This document shows positions 1 to 6,185 of a stretch of 14,437 bases of DNA, in pieces. The first letter of the stretch is position 1. Every line of letters starts with the position of its first letter. Where the stretch lies: the NCBI GenBank assembly GCA_029856295.1, contig JAHQWS010000316.1, forward strand, positions 1 to 14,437, read 5' to 3'. A model generated the notes under the pieces. That model saw only the letters and a list, made by a program, of their open reading frames with translations, was not told the origin of the DNA and did not search any database. Position numbers and translations under genes: made by a program. The DNA comes from Promethearchaeia archaeon (lineage in GTDB: Archaea > Asgardarchaeota > Lokiarchaeia > Sigyniarchaeales > SOKP01).

Positions 1-1353
1 AAAGAGAACCCAAGTCCATTATCCTCATCATCGATCTCCAACAAGTTTAAGGAAGAAATTGAAAAAAACTACTATAAAGCACTTTCTATTTTTCTGGCAT
101 CGAAAAAGCTTGAAGAATTTCAACGTTTTTTCGATCTTAGTGATAAGTTAGAAATTTTTATAGATGTTAAAAAAATTCCACGCAGATTTAAAATTATTTC
201 TGATTTACATCTTTCTGGTATGCAATCTGGCCAAATAGGGAATATATTTGAGATAATAAGGTTTTTTAACGAATATAATTTATTTGATCGAGAGTTTATT
301 GAACATGAATTAGATCTTGTAAAATCTATAAAAAAAAAAGATAAAGCACTTATAGCGAATTTAAAAGATCTGTTCGGAAAAGTATCAGATTCTTTAATAT
401 GGTATGCTTGTAAGATAATGCCCTATGATCTCTATTTAGTTTATCTTAATAATACATCTACTTTCCCTGATGATGAATATCTATTTAGAACTGAATATAA
501 TATAGGTTTTCTAAAAATATTTTTCGATAGGTACTCAATATATGGGTTAAGTGTACAAAAATTGGGAAATATCGAGGACTTTATTAACCGATTTGAAAAG
601 CATTATTTACCTATAAAAAATAACGAACCAAAGAACGAACTGAAATTAATAAAATTTAAATTTGGAAGAAAAACACATTTAGTCTCAATAAATAATATTT
701 TAAAAAATTACGATAAAATTTTGGATTATAAAAATCACTATAATTATTATAGTTTATCAATGGTATTGCTAGGTGGTCTTGGACCTCAAGGTCATGGCTT
801 TACTTATTCTACTCCTAGAGGAGAAATAGTAGAAATATGTAGTGATCGAAGAGAAAACCGTGCAATAATAGTAAAATATAAAGAATTCCTAAAGAAGCAA
901 TTTTTAGTAAAATTAGAGAAAGTTATATCAAAGAAAAGTATTGAACCGAATATAATTAAAAAAACTATTGATTATTTATCTGAAGCTTTAAATCCTAAAG
1001 AAACTATAAACTATTACAAAATGGCAATAATATTAAAACAAGTAAACGATTTTTTTATCGATAAAAAAGAAACTCACTTTAATAATGAAATGGAATTTCA
1101 AGAGATAATGACAAAGATTTCAAATGCGGTAGAAATTATTTTAAGACCAATACAGATGGTAGATCAATTTAAATGCCGAATGGATTTAGTTAACGAAGAT
1201 AAAATCCAATCAGAAGATATCGCAAAATTGACAAGTCTTAGAGGAAAATCACATTATGACGTCTTGAGAGAAAGATTTTTCTTTCAAAATGAAATTAACT
1301 GGTTCTTCAAAGACTATGCTGATGATTTATCGAAAACTGAGAAATTATTTTAA
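1..1353 (+). CDS. Hypothetical protein, 5' end outside the window
   Basis: The frame is open from base 1 to the TAA at 1351-1353, giving 450 visible residues. The first in-frame ATG, at 220, is internal, because the 73 codons before it look equally coding, so the gene starts outside the window. I do not recognise the family. The visible part is soluble, lysine- and isoleucine-rich and mostly helical by composition, without membrane segments. The most conserved-looking stretch is glycine-rich, at about 754-858 (LLGGLGPQGHGFTY, then GEIVEICSDRREN), and resembles a small loop-rich core between helical arms. A DLH triplet near codon 67 recalls metallophosphatases, but the other motifs of that family are missing. 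It stands alone before a decayed region. It could be lineage-specific or an accessory or defence gene; nothing in the sequence decides this. Confidence 0.7.
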   Translation, partial: KENPSPLSSSSISNKFKEEIEKNYYKALSIFLASKKLEEFQRFFDLSDKLEIFIDVKKIPRRFKIISDLHLSGMQSGQIGNIFEIIRFFNEYNLFDREFIEHELDLVKSIKKKDKALIANLKDLFGKVSDSLIWYACKIMPYDLYLVYLNNTSTFPDDEYLFRTEYNIGFLKIFFDRYSIYGLSVQKLGNIEDFINRFEKHYLPIKNNEPKNELKLIKFKFGRKTHLVSINNILKNYDKILDYKNHYNYYSLSMVLLGGLGPQGHGFTYSTPRGEIVEICSDRRENRAIIVKYKEFLKKQFLVKLEKVISKKSIEPNIIKKTIDYLSEALNPKETINYYKMAIILKQVNDFFIDKKETHFNNEMEFQEIMTKISNAVEIILRPIQMVDQFKCRMDLVNEDKIQSEDIAKLTSLRGKSHYDVLRERFFFQNEINWFFKDYADDLSKTEKLF

Positions 1354-1409
1354 ACCTAATAGATTTTAAACAATAATTACGAATATTTTTCAATTATATA
1401 GTTTTGTAG

Positions 1410-1768
1410 AGAACATATATATTTTTCCATACTTGCGGTTCAATTGTTAAATTGATTCCTGATTTAATTGAATGCGGCATCGATATTCTCAATCCTATTC
1501 AAATTAACGCAAAAGATATGGACCCAAAATATCTAAAGGAAACTTTTGGAGATGACCTTACATTATGGGGGGCGGTGCGGACACCCGTAATGTTATTAAT
1601 TATAAATCACCTGAAGAAGTTAAAAAGCACGTGAAAGAATTACTCGAGATTTTTGCTCCAGGCGGGGGTTATGTATGGAATACCGTGCACAATATTTTAC
1701 CCGATGTGCCGCCTAAAAATATTGTTGCTATGTTAGAAGCTGTGAATGAATATAACCAAAGTAAATAG
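1410..1768 (+). pseudogene. C-terminal remnant of UroD/MtaA-type methyltransferase, frameshifted
   Basis: Two overlapping frames together give the C-terminal third of a uroporphyrinogen decarboxylase-family protein of the corrinoid methyltransferase (MtaA/CmuA) type. The first frame carries HTCGSIVKLIPDLIECG, then DILNPIQ, ending in LWG. The second continues GGADTRNVINYKSPEEV, then APGGGYVW, VHNILPDVPPKN and a normal C-terminus. The join lies in a run of six G at 1567-1572; a seventh G would restore one frame (tta-tgg-ggg-ggc-ggt). The frame before 1410 is closed by a TAG at 1407, and no N-terminal two-thirds is present, so this is a genuine remnant and not only a homopolymer error. Intact members transfer methyl groups between corrinoid proteins and coenzyme M or similar carriers. 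Confidence in the family is high; whether any product is made is doubtful. Confidence 0.85.
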
Positions 1769-1842
1769 CACCATCTTTATCTAAAAACTATTGAATAACC
1801 ACATAATTATAATGGGAGAGGGGGGATTCGAACCCCCGACCA

Positions 1843-1871
1843 TATCCGTATTCCTTGGAAATTAAGAATAT
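1843..1871 (-). other. tRNA-Pro intron 2, between anticodon stem and variable loop
   Basis: An insert of 28-29 nt follows CCGAG (positions 39-43) and precedes the variable loop. A stem TATTC/GAATA sits on a CCG/CGG helix with an AGA bulge on one side and a TAT or ATA bulge on the other, which fits a bulge-helix-bulge. Cutting AG^A and TA^T leaves a normal five-base variable loop (TGGTC). Confidence 0.75.
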
Positions 1872-1889
1872 CTCGGCCCCCAGCCGAGT

Positions 1890-1919
1890 TTTAAGCTGTA
1901 AAGTTCAATACTCTACAGT
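1890..1919 (-). other. tRNA-Pro intron 1, at position 25/26 to 27
   Basis: About 30 nt lie between the end of the D stem (GGTATGAT) and the anticodon stem (CTCGG). The insert contains a 5-bp stem CTGTA/TACAG. The flanking TATG and CTTA can form an imperfect central helix with three-base bulges ATA and AAA on either side, a relaxed bulge-helix-bulge, the substrate of archaeal splicing endonuclease. Shifting the cut by one base gives the same product. Confidence 0.75.
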
Positions 1920-2161
1920 ATCATACCAAGCTAGACCACCCTCCCATGTTAGGTAAGGGTTTCAAAAACTATGAAAAGCAATAATAAAAATTGTAATAAG
2001 AATTTATTTTTAACTGTCTTTATATTTTCTACTATCAATTTTAAAATGATCTAATGAGTCTTATATTTTAGGGATTTAACTTTATTTTTTCCAAAGAGAT
2101 TTCTTTAGGCAAAAATTAAAAATCAGTATTAATTATTTGTTTTTACGGTGAAAACAGTCAC

Positions 2162-2175
2162 TATAATATAATAAA
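2162..2175 (+). promoter_or_regulatory. Possible TATA box of the LRR-fragment gene
   Basis: An AT-rich element, tataatataataaa, lies about 32-44 bases before the ATG at 2206, a reasonable distance for an archaeal TATA box with a short leader. In DNA this AT-rich such matches arise easily by chance. Confidence 0.3.
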
Positions 2176-2205
2176 GAAATTATAAGAAAAGAGATAATTT
2201 AAGAA

Positions 2206-2448
2206 ATGGCAAATACAAATAATTTAAAATGGGAAGATATGGAATTATTAAAAGAATTAGGCAATATAACAAGATTTCAAACACCCGTACCGAGTAAGGC
2301 AGAAGTAGAGACAAGTAACCTAAATAAAAACATGTTTTATGAAATCGAAAATAATGAAATTGTATCAATAGCAATAGTTATAATTGGATTGTCGGAACTC
2401 CCCGAATATATTGGAAATAGTTTTATATTTCATACTAATAATTTTTAA
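2206..2448 (+). pseudogene. Truncated N-terminus of a leucine-rich-repeat protein
   Basis: This 80-codon frame begins MANTNNLKWEDMELLKELG, a charged helical leader. It then runs into NNEIVSIAIVIIGLSELPEY and IGN, which has the pattern of the first leucine-rich repeat (LxxLPxxIGN). In intact proteins of this kind the repeat is followed by many copies of the form LTNLKxLNL. Here the frame instead ends after SFIFHTNNF and a TAA, and no further repeat is readable in any frame before srp19 starts at 2500. I therefore read it as a gene that lost its repeat array, by deletion or recombination between repeats. A short expressed protein is possible, since the start and upstream region look intact. LRR proteins of this type are common in Asgard archaea, where they are presumed to mediate protein-protein contacts. 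Confidence 0.65.
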
Positions 2449-2499
2449 ATTCTTTAGAGAGTTTTTTATTTTATTAGTAAAAACATTGAGCAACTTTTT

Positions 2500-2796
2500 A
2501 TGAGATCGAGGAAACCTTTTCTAATTTTTTGGCCACAATATTTCGATGGGAAAAGAAGTAGGTCAGAGGGAAGAAAACTTCCTAAAAATCTTGCCATTGA
2601 AAAAGTGACCACTAAAGAAATTGCTTTAGCTGCTAAAAGGTTAGGGTACAAGGCTGAAATAGAGGGGAGTTTTAAATATCCAAAAGCATGGTGGGATAAT
2701 CCCGGTAGAGTTGTAATTGACACAAAAGGGAAAAAGAAATCAAAAATTCTATTAGAAGTTGCGAGAGAAATCAGAAAAATCCGAGGAAAAGGTTAG
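2500..2796 (+). CDS. srp19: Signal recognition particle subunit SRP19
   Basis: The 98-residue protein matches the archaeal SRP19 family in length and sequence. It has the N-terminal WPQYFDGKRSRSEGRKLP segment that grips 7S/SRP RNA, LAIEKVTTKEIALAAKRLGY, the YPKAWWDNPGRVVI core and a lysine-rich tail. SRP19 binds the tips of SRP RNA helices 6 and 8 and prepares the particle for SRP54 binding in co-translational targeting to the membrane. The ATG at 2500 places MRSRKPFLIFWPQYF at the usual N-terminus, and no better upstream start is in frame. The gene begins 51 bases after the LRR remnant and is followed by hypA after 11 bases, so the two are probably one transcript. The family call is very secure. 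Confidence 0.95.
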   Translation: MRSRKPFLIFWPQYFDGKRSRSEGRKLPKNLAIEKVTTKEIALAAKRLGYKAEIEGSFKYPKAWWDNPGRVVIDTKGKKKSKILLEVAREIRKIRGKG

Positions 2797-2807
2797 AGAT
2801 TAAAACT

Positions 2808-3179
2808 ATGCATGAATTTTCTTTTGCTTATAATATTTTCAAAGTAGCTGAAGCTACGGCAATTAAATATAATGCCAAAAAGATTTCCGAAGTATATTTA
2901 GAAATCGGAGAGCTCACATTAATAGTGCCAGATTTGCTTAAACAATCGTTTAAAATGGCAACTCATGGCTCAATTGCCGAGGGTGCTGAACTGGTAATTG
3001 AGATTTTACCTGGCAAAATTCAATGTCGAGATTGTGGAAAAATCTCTACTGTTACGTTAAGTGAAGAATCCTATTTAACAGGTCTTCAATTATTTCAGTG
3101 TCGGCATTGCGAAAGTAAAAATACTGAAATAATAGAAGGAAAAAAAGCAAACGTGAAAAATATTAAAATTCAAGAATAA
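2808..3179 (+). CDS. hypA: Hydrogenase nickel incorporation protein HypA
   Basis: This 123-residue protein has the HypA layout. It begins MHE, in which His2 and the amino terminus bind nickel. The alpha/beta nickel domain includes LEIGELTLIVPDLLKQSF, and a zinc hook is formed by C73-x2-C76 and C98-x2-C101. HypA, with HypB, delivers nickel to the large subunit of [NiFe] hydrogenases, so the organism very probably makes such an enzyme, although no hydrogenase or other hyp gene is in the window. The start at 2808 is fixed by the MHE requirement. It follows srp19 by 11 bases, an unusual partner that suggests a shared promoter and not a shared function. The residue after MHE is Phe, where Leu is common. 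Confidence 0.93.
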   Translation: MHEFSFAYNIFKVAEATAIKYNAKKISEVYLEIGELTLIVPDLLKQSFKMATHGSIAEGAELVIEILPGKIQCRDCGKISTVTLSEESYLTGLQLFQCRHCESKNTEIIEGKKANVKNIKIQE

Positions 3180-3271
3180 TTTAAATTCTTTCTTAAAATA
3201 TATTTTTGTTATATCAACACGCACTTTAAATGATATCAAACAATTATAAATTGAGCATCTATTATAATTAA

Positions 3272-3290
3272 TTAGTAATTTGATTACTAA
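3272..3290. repeat. Perfect 8-bp inverted repeat with 3-base loop
   Basis: TTAGTAAT and ATTACTAA are separated by TTG, 92 bases after the hypA stop. The dyad could be a weak terminator hairpin for srp19-hypA or a protein-binding site for the small membrane gene that starts at 3418. It has no adjoining T-run. The rest of 3180-3417 shows no gene. Confidence 0.3.
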
Positions 3291-3417
3291 ATTCAGCAAT
3301 ATAATTTTTTATTAAGATATTATAAAAGTCACGTTCGGGGATATAGTCATTAAATTAAAGCTGAATAAAATAGCATTCCATCAATAGTTTGATACTAAAA
3401 AAAAATACAGAAGTAAA

Positions 3418-3693
3418 ATGAATTTGGCAAAAAAAACATTCATTTGCGTGTTTGGATCTACAGGGTGGGGTTTCTTAACCTTTTTTATATGGATTGCCTT
3501 CTTATATGGCGGACAAGAAGGATATGTTTTATTAGCCTTTAACTTATTCGGCGAGATGATTATTGAGCTTTTCTTAATTAGTGGAATTTTTATTTTAATG
3601 TTATTCTTTAGCATGTTTATTTTAAATGAGTATGAGCTTGAAAATGAAAGGGGATCAGAAGAGTCTAAATTAGTTTCTGATAATACTTTCTAA
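3418..3693 (+). CDS. Small membrane protein with two predicted helices
   Basis: A 91-residue protein of unknown family. Residues about 8-30 (FICVFGSTGWGFLTFFIWIA) and about 47-68 (MIIELFLISGIFILMLFF) are strongly hydrophobic and should span the membrane. They are joined by a short glycine-containing loop and followed by an acidic tail rich in Glu and Ser (NEYELENERGSEES). The positive N-terminus (MNLAKK) suggests that both ends face the cytoplasm. It starts at an ATG after an A-rich leader and converges on rps8e, with 46 bases between their stops. The opposite strand is also open here, but the hydrophobic pattern and the membrane-protein charge layout favour this strand. No function can be assigned. 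Confidence 0.65.
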   Translation: MNLAKKTFICVFGSTGWGFLTFFIWIAFLYGGQEGYVLLAFNLFGEMIIELFLISGIFILMLFFSMFILNEYELENERGSEESKLVSDNTF

Positions 3694-3739
3694 AAATTAA
3701 AAAATAAGTTTAAGATCTCTTTTACTTATGAAGATTCGC

Positions 3740-4117
3740 TTAAATTAAAACTGCGTTTAATTGTCCTTGTTGACCAGGACGACTAGTGATTCTAGCCATT
3801 CCCAATTCCGTTTCAATTATTGCTCCTTTCGTTAAGACATGCCTACGATTCAAATCTTTCGAAGCCTGATTGCTTTCAAATTTTAGAATCTTTACTTTAG
3901 AGGTTTTATTTGTAGAGGGATCTGTTACGTTTACAAAGGATGTTGAAAATAGCTTAACTTTTATATTACCCCCCATTGTTCGTTGTTTTTTCACTTTGTC
4001 TTTTCCTACTTGAGTTAAGATTGATGGTCTTTCAAGTTCTCGCTTTCTTTTCTTTCGAAAGATTTTATATTTTTTACTAGTGTATTTCCTTTTGCTTCTC
4101 GACTGACTTCTTGCCAT
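3740..4117 (-). CDS. rps8e: Small ribosomal subunit protein S8e
   Basis: The 125-residue protein matches archaeal S8e over its whole length. It has a very basic N-terminal tail (MARSQSRSKRKYTSKKYK), then KKRKRELERPSILTQVGKDK, RTMGGNIKVKL, and the beta-rich core ending LTKGAIIETELGMARITSRP and GQQGQLNAVLI. S8e is a component of the archaeal and eukaryotic small ribosomal subunit, with no bacterial counterpart, and this helps fix the domain of the host. The start at 4117 gives the conserved N-terminus. The gene diverges from the proteasome beta gene across 180 bases that must hold both promoters, and its 3' end converges on the small membrane protein gene. Confidence 0.96.
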   Translation of the reverse strand: MARSQSRSKRKYTSKKYKIFRKKRKRELERPSILTQVGKDKVKKQRTMGGNIKVKLFSTSFVNVTDPSTNKTSKVKILKFESNQASKDLNRRHVLTKGAIIETELGMARITSRPGQQGQLNAVLI

Positions 4118-4158
4118 TGTTGATCAATTATATTTAAATATAATATACTAAGTAATAT

Positions 4159-4172
4159 CTTATATCTTTAAA
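4159..4172 (-). promoter_or_regulatory. Possible TATA box for rps8e
   Basis: On the minus strand TTTAAAGATATAAG lies about 42 bases before the rps8e ATG. Initiation about 25 bases downstream would give a leader of about 18 nt. Other AT-rich elements nearby could serve equally well. Confidence 0.3.
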
Positions 4173-4237
4173 ATTTTGTGAATTTAAGGCATTTATAATT
4201 TTTTATTAGAGAAAAATATATTTACTTCAATACTTTC

Positions 4238-4252
4238 TTTAAATATAATATA
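4238..4252 (+). promoter_or_regulatory. Possible TATA box for the proteasome beta gene
   Basis: The element tttaaatataatata lies about 46 bases before the ATG at 4298, at a typical archaeal promoter distance if transcription begins about 25 bases downstream. The call rests only on position and composition. Confidence 0.35.
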
Positions 4253-4297
4253 GTAATAAAAAGCCATAATTTAAAACAGATTGTAGTTGTAAATCGA

Positions 4298-4936
4298 ATG
4301 ATGGGAAATAATATTAATCCTCAAAATAATGATAAAGATTATTTAAAAGCAATTCAATCAGGCACTACTACCGTTGGCATTATAGTAAAAGATGGGGTTG
4401 TAATTGGTACGGAATCTCAGGCCACCGCAGGGTATACAGTAGCAACTAAACAAGCTCAAAAATTATTCAAAGTTAACAAATACAATGCTGCCACCATTAG
4501 TGGAGGGGTCGCAGACTGTCAATATGTTGTAAATCAAATTAGTGCGTTATCAAAACTCAAAGAAGTTGAGGTGAACGAGGTCCCAGAACCAAAATACATC
4601 GCAAATATCACTAGAAATATACTCTTTTCAGGGAGATCATTCTTTTTGTCAATGATGATCATTGGCGGCTATTCTGAGAATGAAAAGAAAGGAAAACTAT
4701 ATGGTATTGATTTATTAGGGACCCTCTATGAAGAAGATAAATTTATATCATTTGGATCTGGTTCTCCGTTTTCCTTAGGTGTTTTAGAAGCCGACTGGAA
4801 ACCAAATATATCTATAAATGAGGGTATTGAACTAATCAAAACTGCGATCAACAGCTCACGAGAAAGAGATGCTGCATCCGGATTTAAAATCCAGATTTGT
4901 ACAATTGATAAAGATGGTTATAGGCAAGTTCAATAA
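4298..4936 (+). CDS. psmB: 20S proteasome beta subunit, catalytic
   Basis: This 212-residue precursor carries a 22-residue propeptide ending QSG, directly before TTTVG. Self-cleavage at the Gly-Thr bond would expose Thr1 of a mature protein of 190 residues. Catalytic partners are in place in mature numbering: Thr1, Glu17 (acidic, as in other archaeal beta subunits), Lys33 (KQAQKLF), GSGSPFSLGVLE near position 130, and the RERDAASG segment with the conserved Asp and Ser. It forms the inner proteolytic rings of the 20S core that degrades proteins fed by PAN/Cdc48-type ATPases. Two adjacent ATGs open the gene (4298 and 4301), and either could be used. It is divergent from rps8e and converges on a JAMM protease gene. 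Some archaea have several beta subunits; this one looks active. Confidence 0.95.
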   Translation: MMGNNINPQNNDKDYLKAIQSGTTTVGIIVKDGVVIGTESQATAGYTVATKQAQKLFKVNKYNAATISGGVADCQYVVNQISALSKLKEVEVNEVPEPKYIANITRNILFSGRSFFLSMMIIGGYSENEKKGKLYGIDLLGTLYEEDKFISFGSGSPFSLGVLEADWKPNISINEGIELIKTAINSSRERDAASGFKIQICTIDKDGYRQVQ

Positions 4937-4940
4937 AGCC

Positions 4941-4948
4941 TTTTTTTT
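4941..4948 (+). terminator. T8 tract directly after psmB
   Basis: Eight T residues begin five bases after the psmB stop codon. Oligo-T tracts on the non-template strand are the main intrinsic termination signal in archaea, so this probably ends the psmB transcript before the convergent JAMM gene. Confidence 0.6.
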
Positions 4949-4999
4949 AATTAATCCTCAAAATAAAATATGTGAGATATTTGTATTTTAATAACACTT

Positions 5000-5497
5000 C
5001 TATTTATTAATTTCTACAGCTATCTTCATAATTTCTTCATTATAATAAATATATGCATTTAAATTGAAGTTTTGTGCATCCATAATAGTCCAGATCTGAT
5101 TTTTAAAAGCTCTATTGCCACAGTTATCTAAAAACTCCATATTATCATGGTCTACTCCGCTTGGAGACGAACCTGCGGGATGAGAATGAAAAATACTAAT
5201 CAGACGCAAATTAAACTTTTGCGCTGCATTTTGCCATACCTCATTTAATTTTTTAATATTTTCTATCAAAAATGAAACAGGAGATTTTTCATCCGATTCA
5301 AAACATTCAAATTTTTGCGCTATATAATGGTATTGAAATCCCTCAATGACCTGGACTTCCTTTATATCTCCAAAAAGTAAACCGCAAGCTTCATTAGGAC
5401 TTGCCTTTTTTACACAAATTTTTAGATTGTCAATTATATTGGGATTTACAATGATTACTATATCTTTTTCAAACTTCATTTTTCTTACATCATCCAT
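5000..5497 (-). CDS. JAMM/MPN-domain metalloprotease
   Basis: A single-domain protein of 165 residues with a JAMM zinc site: Glu36 in NEACGLLFGD, then H104-S-H106-P and S113-G-V-D116 in HSHPAGSSPSGVDHD. Such enzymes cleave isopeptide bonds of ubiquitin or ubiquitin-like modifiers (Rpn11, AMSH, archaeal HvJAMM1), or remove the tail from sulfur-carrier proteins. With no second domain, its substrate is not evident. The loop between His106 and Ser113 has six residues, one fewer than the usual seven; the ligands themselves are all kept. The ATG at 5497 follows the stop of the winged-helix gene by 4 bases, so both are translated from one message. Its convergent neighbour is the proteasome beta gene, which favours a role in tag removal before degradation. 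Met7 is an alternative start. Confidence 0.88.
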   Translation of the reverse strand: MDDVRKMKFEKDIVIIVNPNIIDNLKICVKKASPNEACGLLFGDIKEVQVIEGFQYHYIAQKFECFESDEKSPVSFLIENIKKLNEVWQNAAQKFNLRLISIFHSHPAGSSPSGVDHDNMEFLDNCGNRAFKNQIWTIMDAQNFNLNAYIYYNEEIMKIAVEINK

Positions 5498-5501
5498 ATT
5501 T

Positions 5502-6182
5502 TTAAATTAATGTTAAAGCAGCATTTAAAGATGCTAATCTTGCTATTTCGGATCTTTCTCCTGATCCTAAAATAATAACATCATTTTTCTCCAAAATTGA
5601 ATTCGCTTCTATGATAACTTTCTTAAAATAATCTTGTACTTCCTCATTTACCCTCATATGTTCCTTATCTTCTTCTGAAGAGGGGCCTAGTTCGAACACG
5701 AAATCTTTTCCATTATAAGCAATACAACTTGCCCCTTTGCCATTGACTTTTATAGCTGCATCTCTCTGGGCAATTCCATTCGTTATTTTTTCTGCACTAT
5801 TTTTAACTTGGCAAATAAATACGCTTGAATTTTCAGATTCAATAATTATATCCTTTAAAATAGAAGTCTCGCCTTTAATGAGAAATGGTATCTTATTTTT
5901 GAATCTACTTAAAAAATCTTTGCCCTTATTTGTTAATACATGTCCCTTTCTAATATTATCTTCAAATACAGATATAAAATTTATTTTCTTATTTAATTTG
6001 TTAATCAAAGATTTAGCAGTGCCAGATCCGATTGATAATTCTTTTTCTAAACGATATCTTCCTAATCCAGTCGGATTTTTGCTAAATATAAAAAGAGCTA
6101 GAATAATATGCACATACTCAAATGTGGGTTTAATTGTTGCGCTGTCTAAGAGATCGTCTAATTGTTTAAGTAAAATAATCAC
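5502..6182 (-). CDS. Winged-helix protein with C-terminal archaeal domain (DUF4443-like)
   Basis: The 226-residue protein has an N-terminal winged helix (about residues 20-95). It includes GLGRYRLEKELSIGSGTAKS as turn and recognition helix and GHVLTNKGKDFLSRF as wing and following helix. A C-terminal alpha/beta domain (about 105-226) contains NGIAQRDAAIKVNGKGASCI and NDVIILGSGERSEIARL. This arrangement fits archaeal proteins annotated with a DUF4443-type domain, a name I give with moderate confidence. The likely start is a GTG at 6182, because no ATG occurs near the N-terminus. It is probably a DNA-binding regulator. It lies 4 bases upstream of the JAMM gene in one operon. A 9-base sequence occurs twice just before its start and may be its own operator. 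The effector is unknown. Confidence 0.7.
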   Translation of the reverse strand: MIILLKQLDDLLDSATIKPTFEYVHIILALFIFSKNPTGLGRYRLEKELSIGSGTAKSLINKLNKKINFISVFEDNIRKGHVLTNKGKDFLSRFKNKIPFLIKGETSILKDIIIESENSSVFICQVKNSAEKITNGIAQRDAAIKVNGKGASCIAYNGKDFVFELGPSSEEDKEHMRVNEEVQDYFKKVIIEANSILEKNDVIILGSGERSEIARLASLNAALTLI

Positions 6183-6185
6183 CTG

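Larger units (their letters stand above)
1813..1945 (-). tRNA. tRNA-Pro(GGG) with two introns outside the anticodon loop
   Basis: Read on the minus strand, the ends form a 7-bp acceptor stem (GGGAGGG with CTCTCCC, one G-U pair). A 5-bp T stem (GGGGG/CCCCC) carries a TTCGAAT loop, and a D arm starts GTCTAG and ends GGTATGAT. The anticodon arm is CTCGG, loop CTGGGGG, CCGAG (1888-1872), with anticodon GGG at 1881-1879 and G37, as expected for proline. The normal arms are separated by about 30 extra bases between the D arm and the anticodon stem (about 1919-1890) and about 28-29 between the anticodon stem and the variable loop (about 1871-1843). Each insert is capped by a stem (CTGTA/TACAG; TATTC/GAATA). 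Removal gives a normal tRNA of 74-75 nt. No CCA is encoded. Splice points are uncertain by 1-2 bases. Confidence 0.9.

Noticed and set aside
184..220. KIISDLHLSG resembling the first motif of calcineurin-like phosphatases
   Set aside because: No GDxxDR, GNHD or later histidine motifs follow, and the triplet sits inside a helical lysine-rich protein.
1813..1840. tRNA 3' end as an integration site
   Set aside because: I saw no second copy of the tRNA 3' end elsewhere in the window and no integrase gene.
1896..1918. CTGTA/TACAG stem considered as the anticodon arm of the tRNA
   Set aside because: Its 13-base loop gives no sensible anticodon and would need an extra-long variable arm; the CTCGG/CCGAG arm with anticodon GGG fits tRNA-Pro.
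3381..3614. Open frame on the minus strand opposite the small membrane protein
   Set aside because: It is the antisense of a coherent two-helix membrane protein and has low-complexity basic composition without family features.
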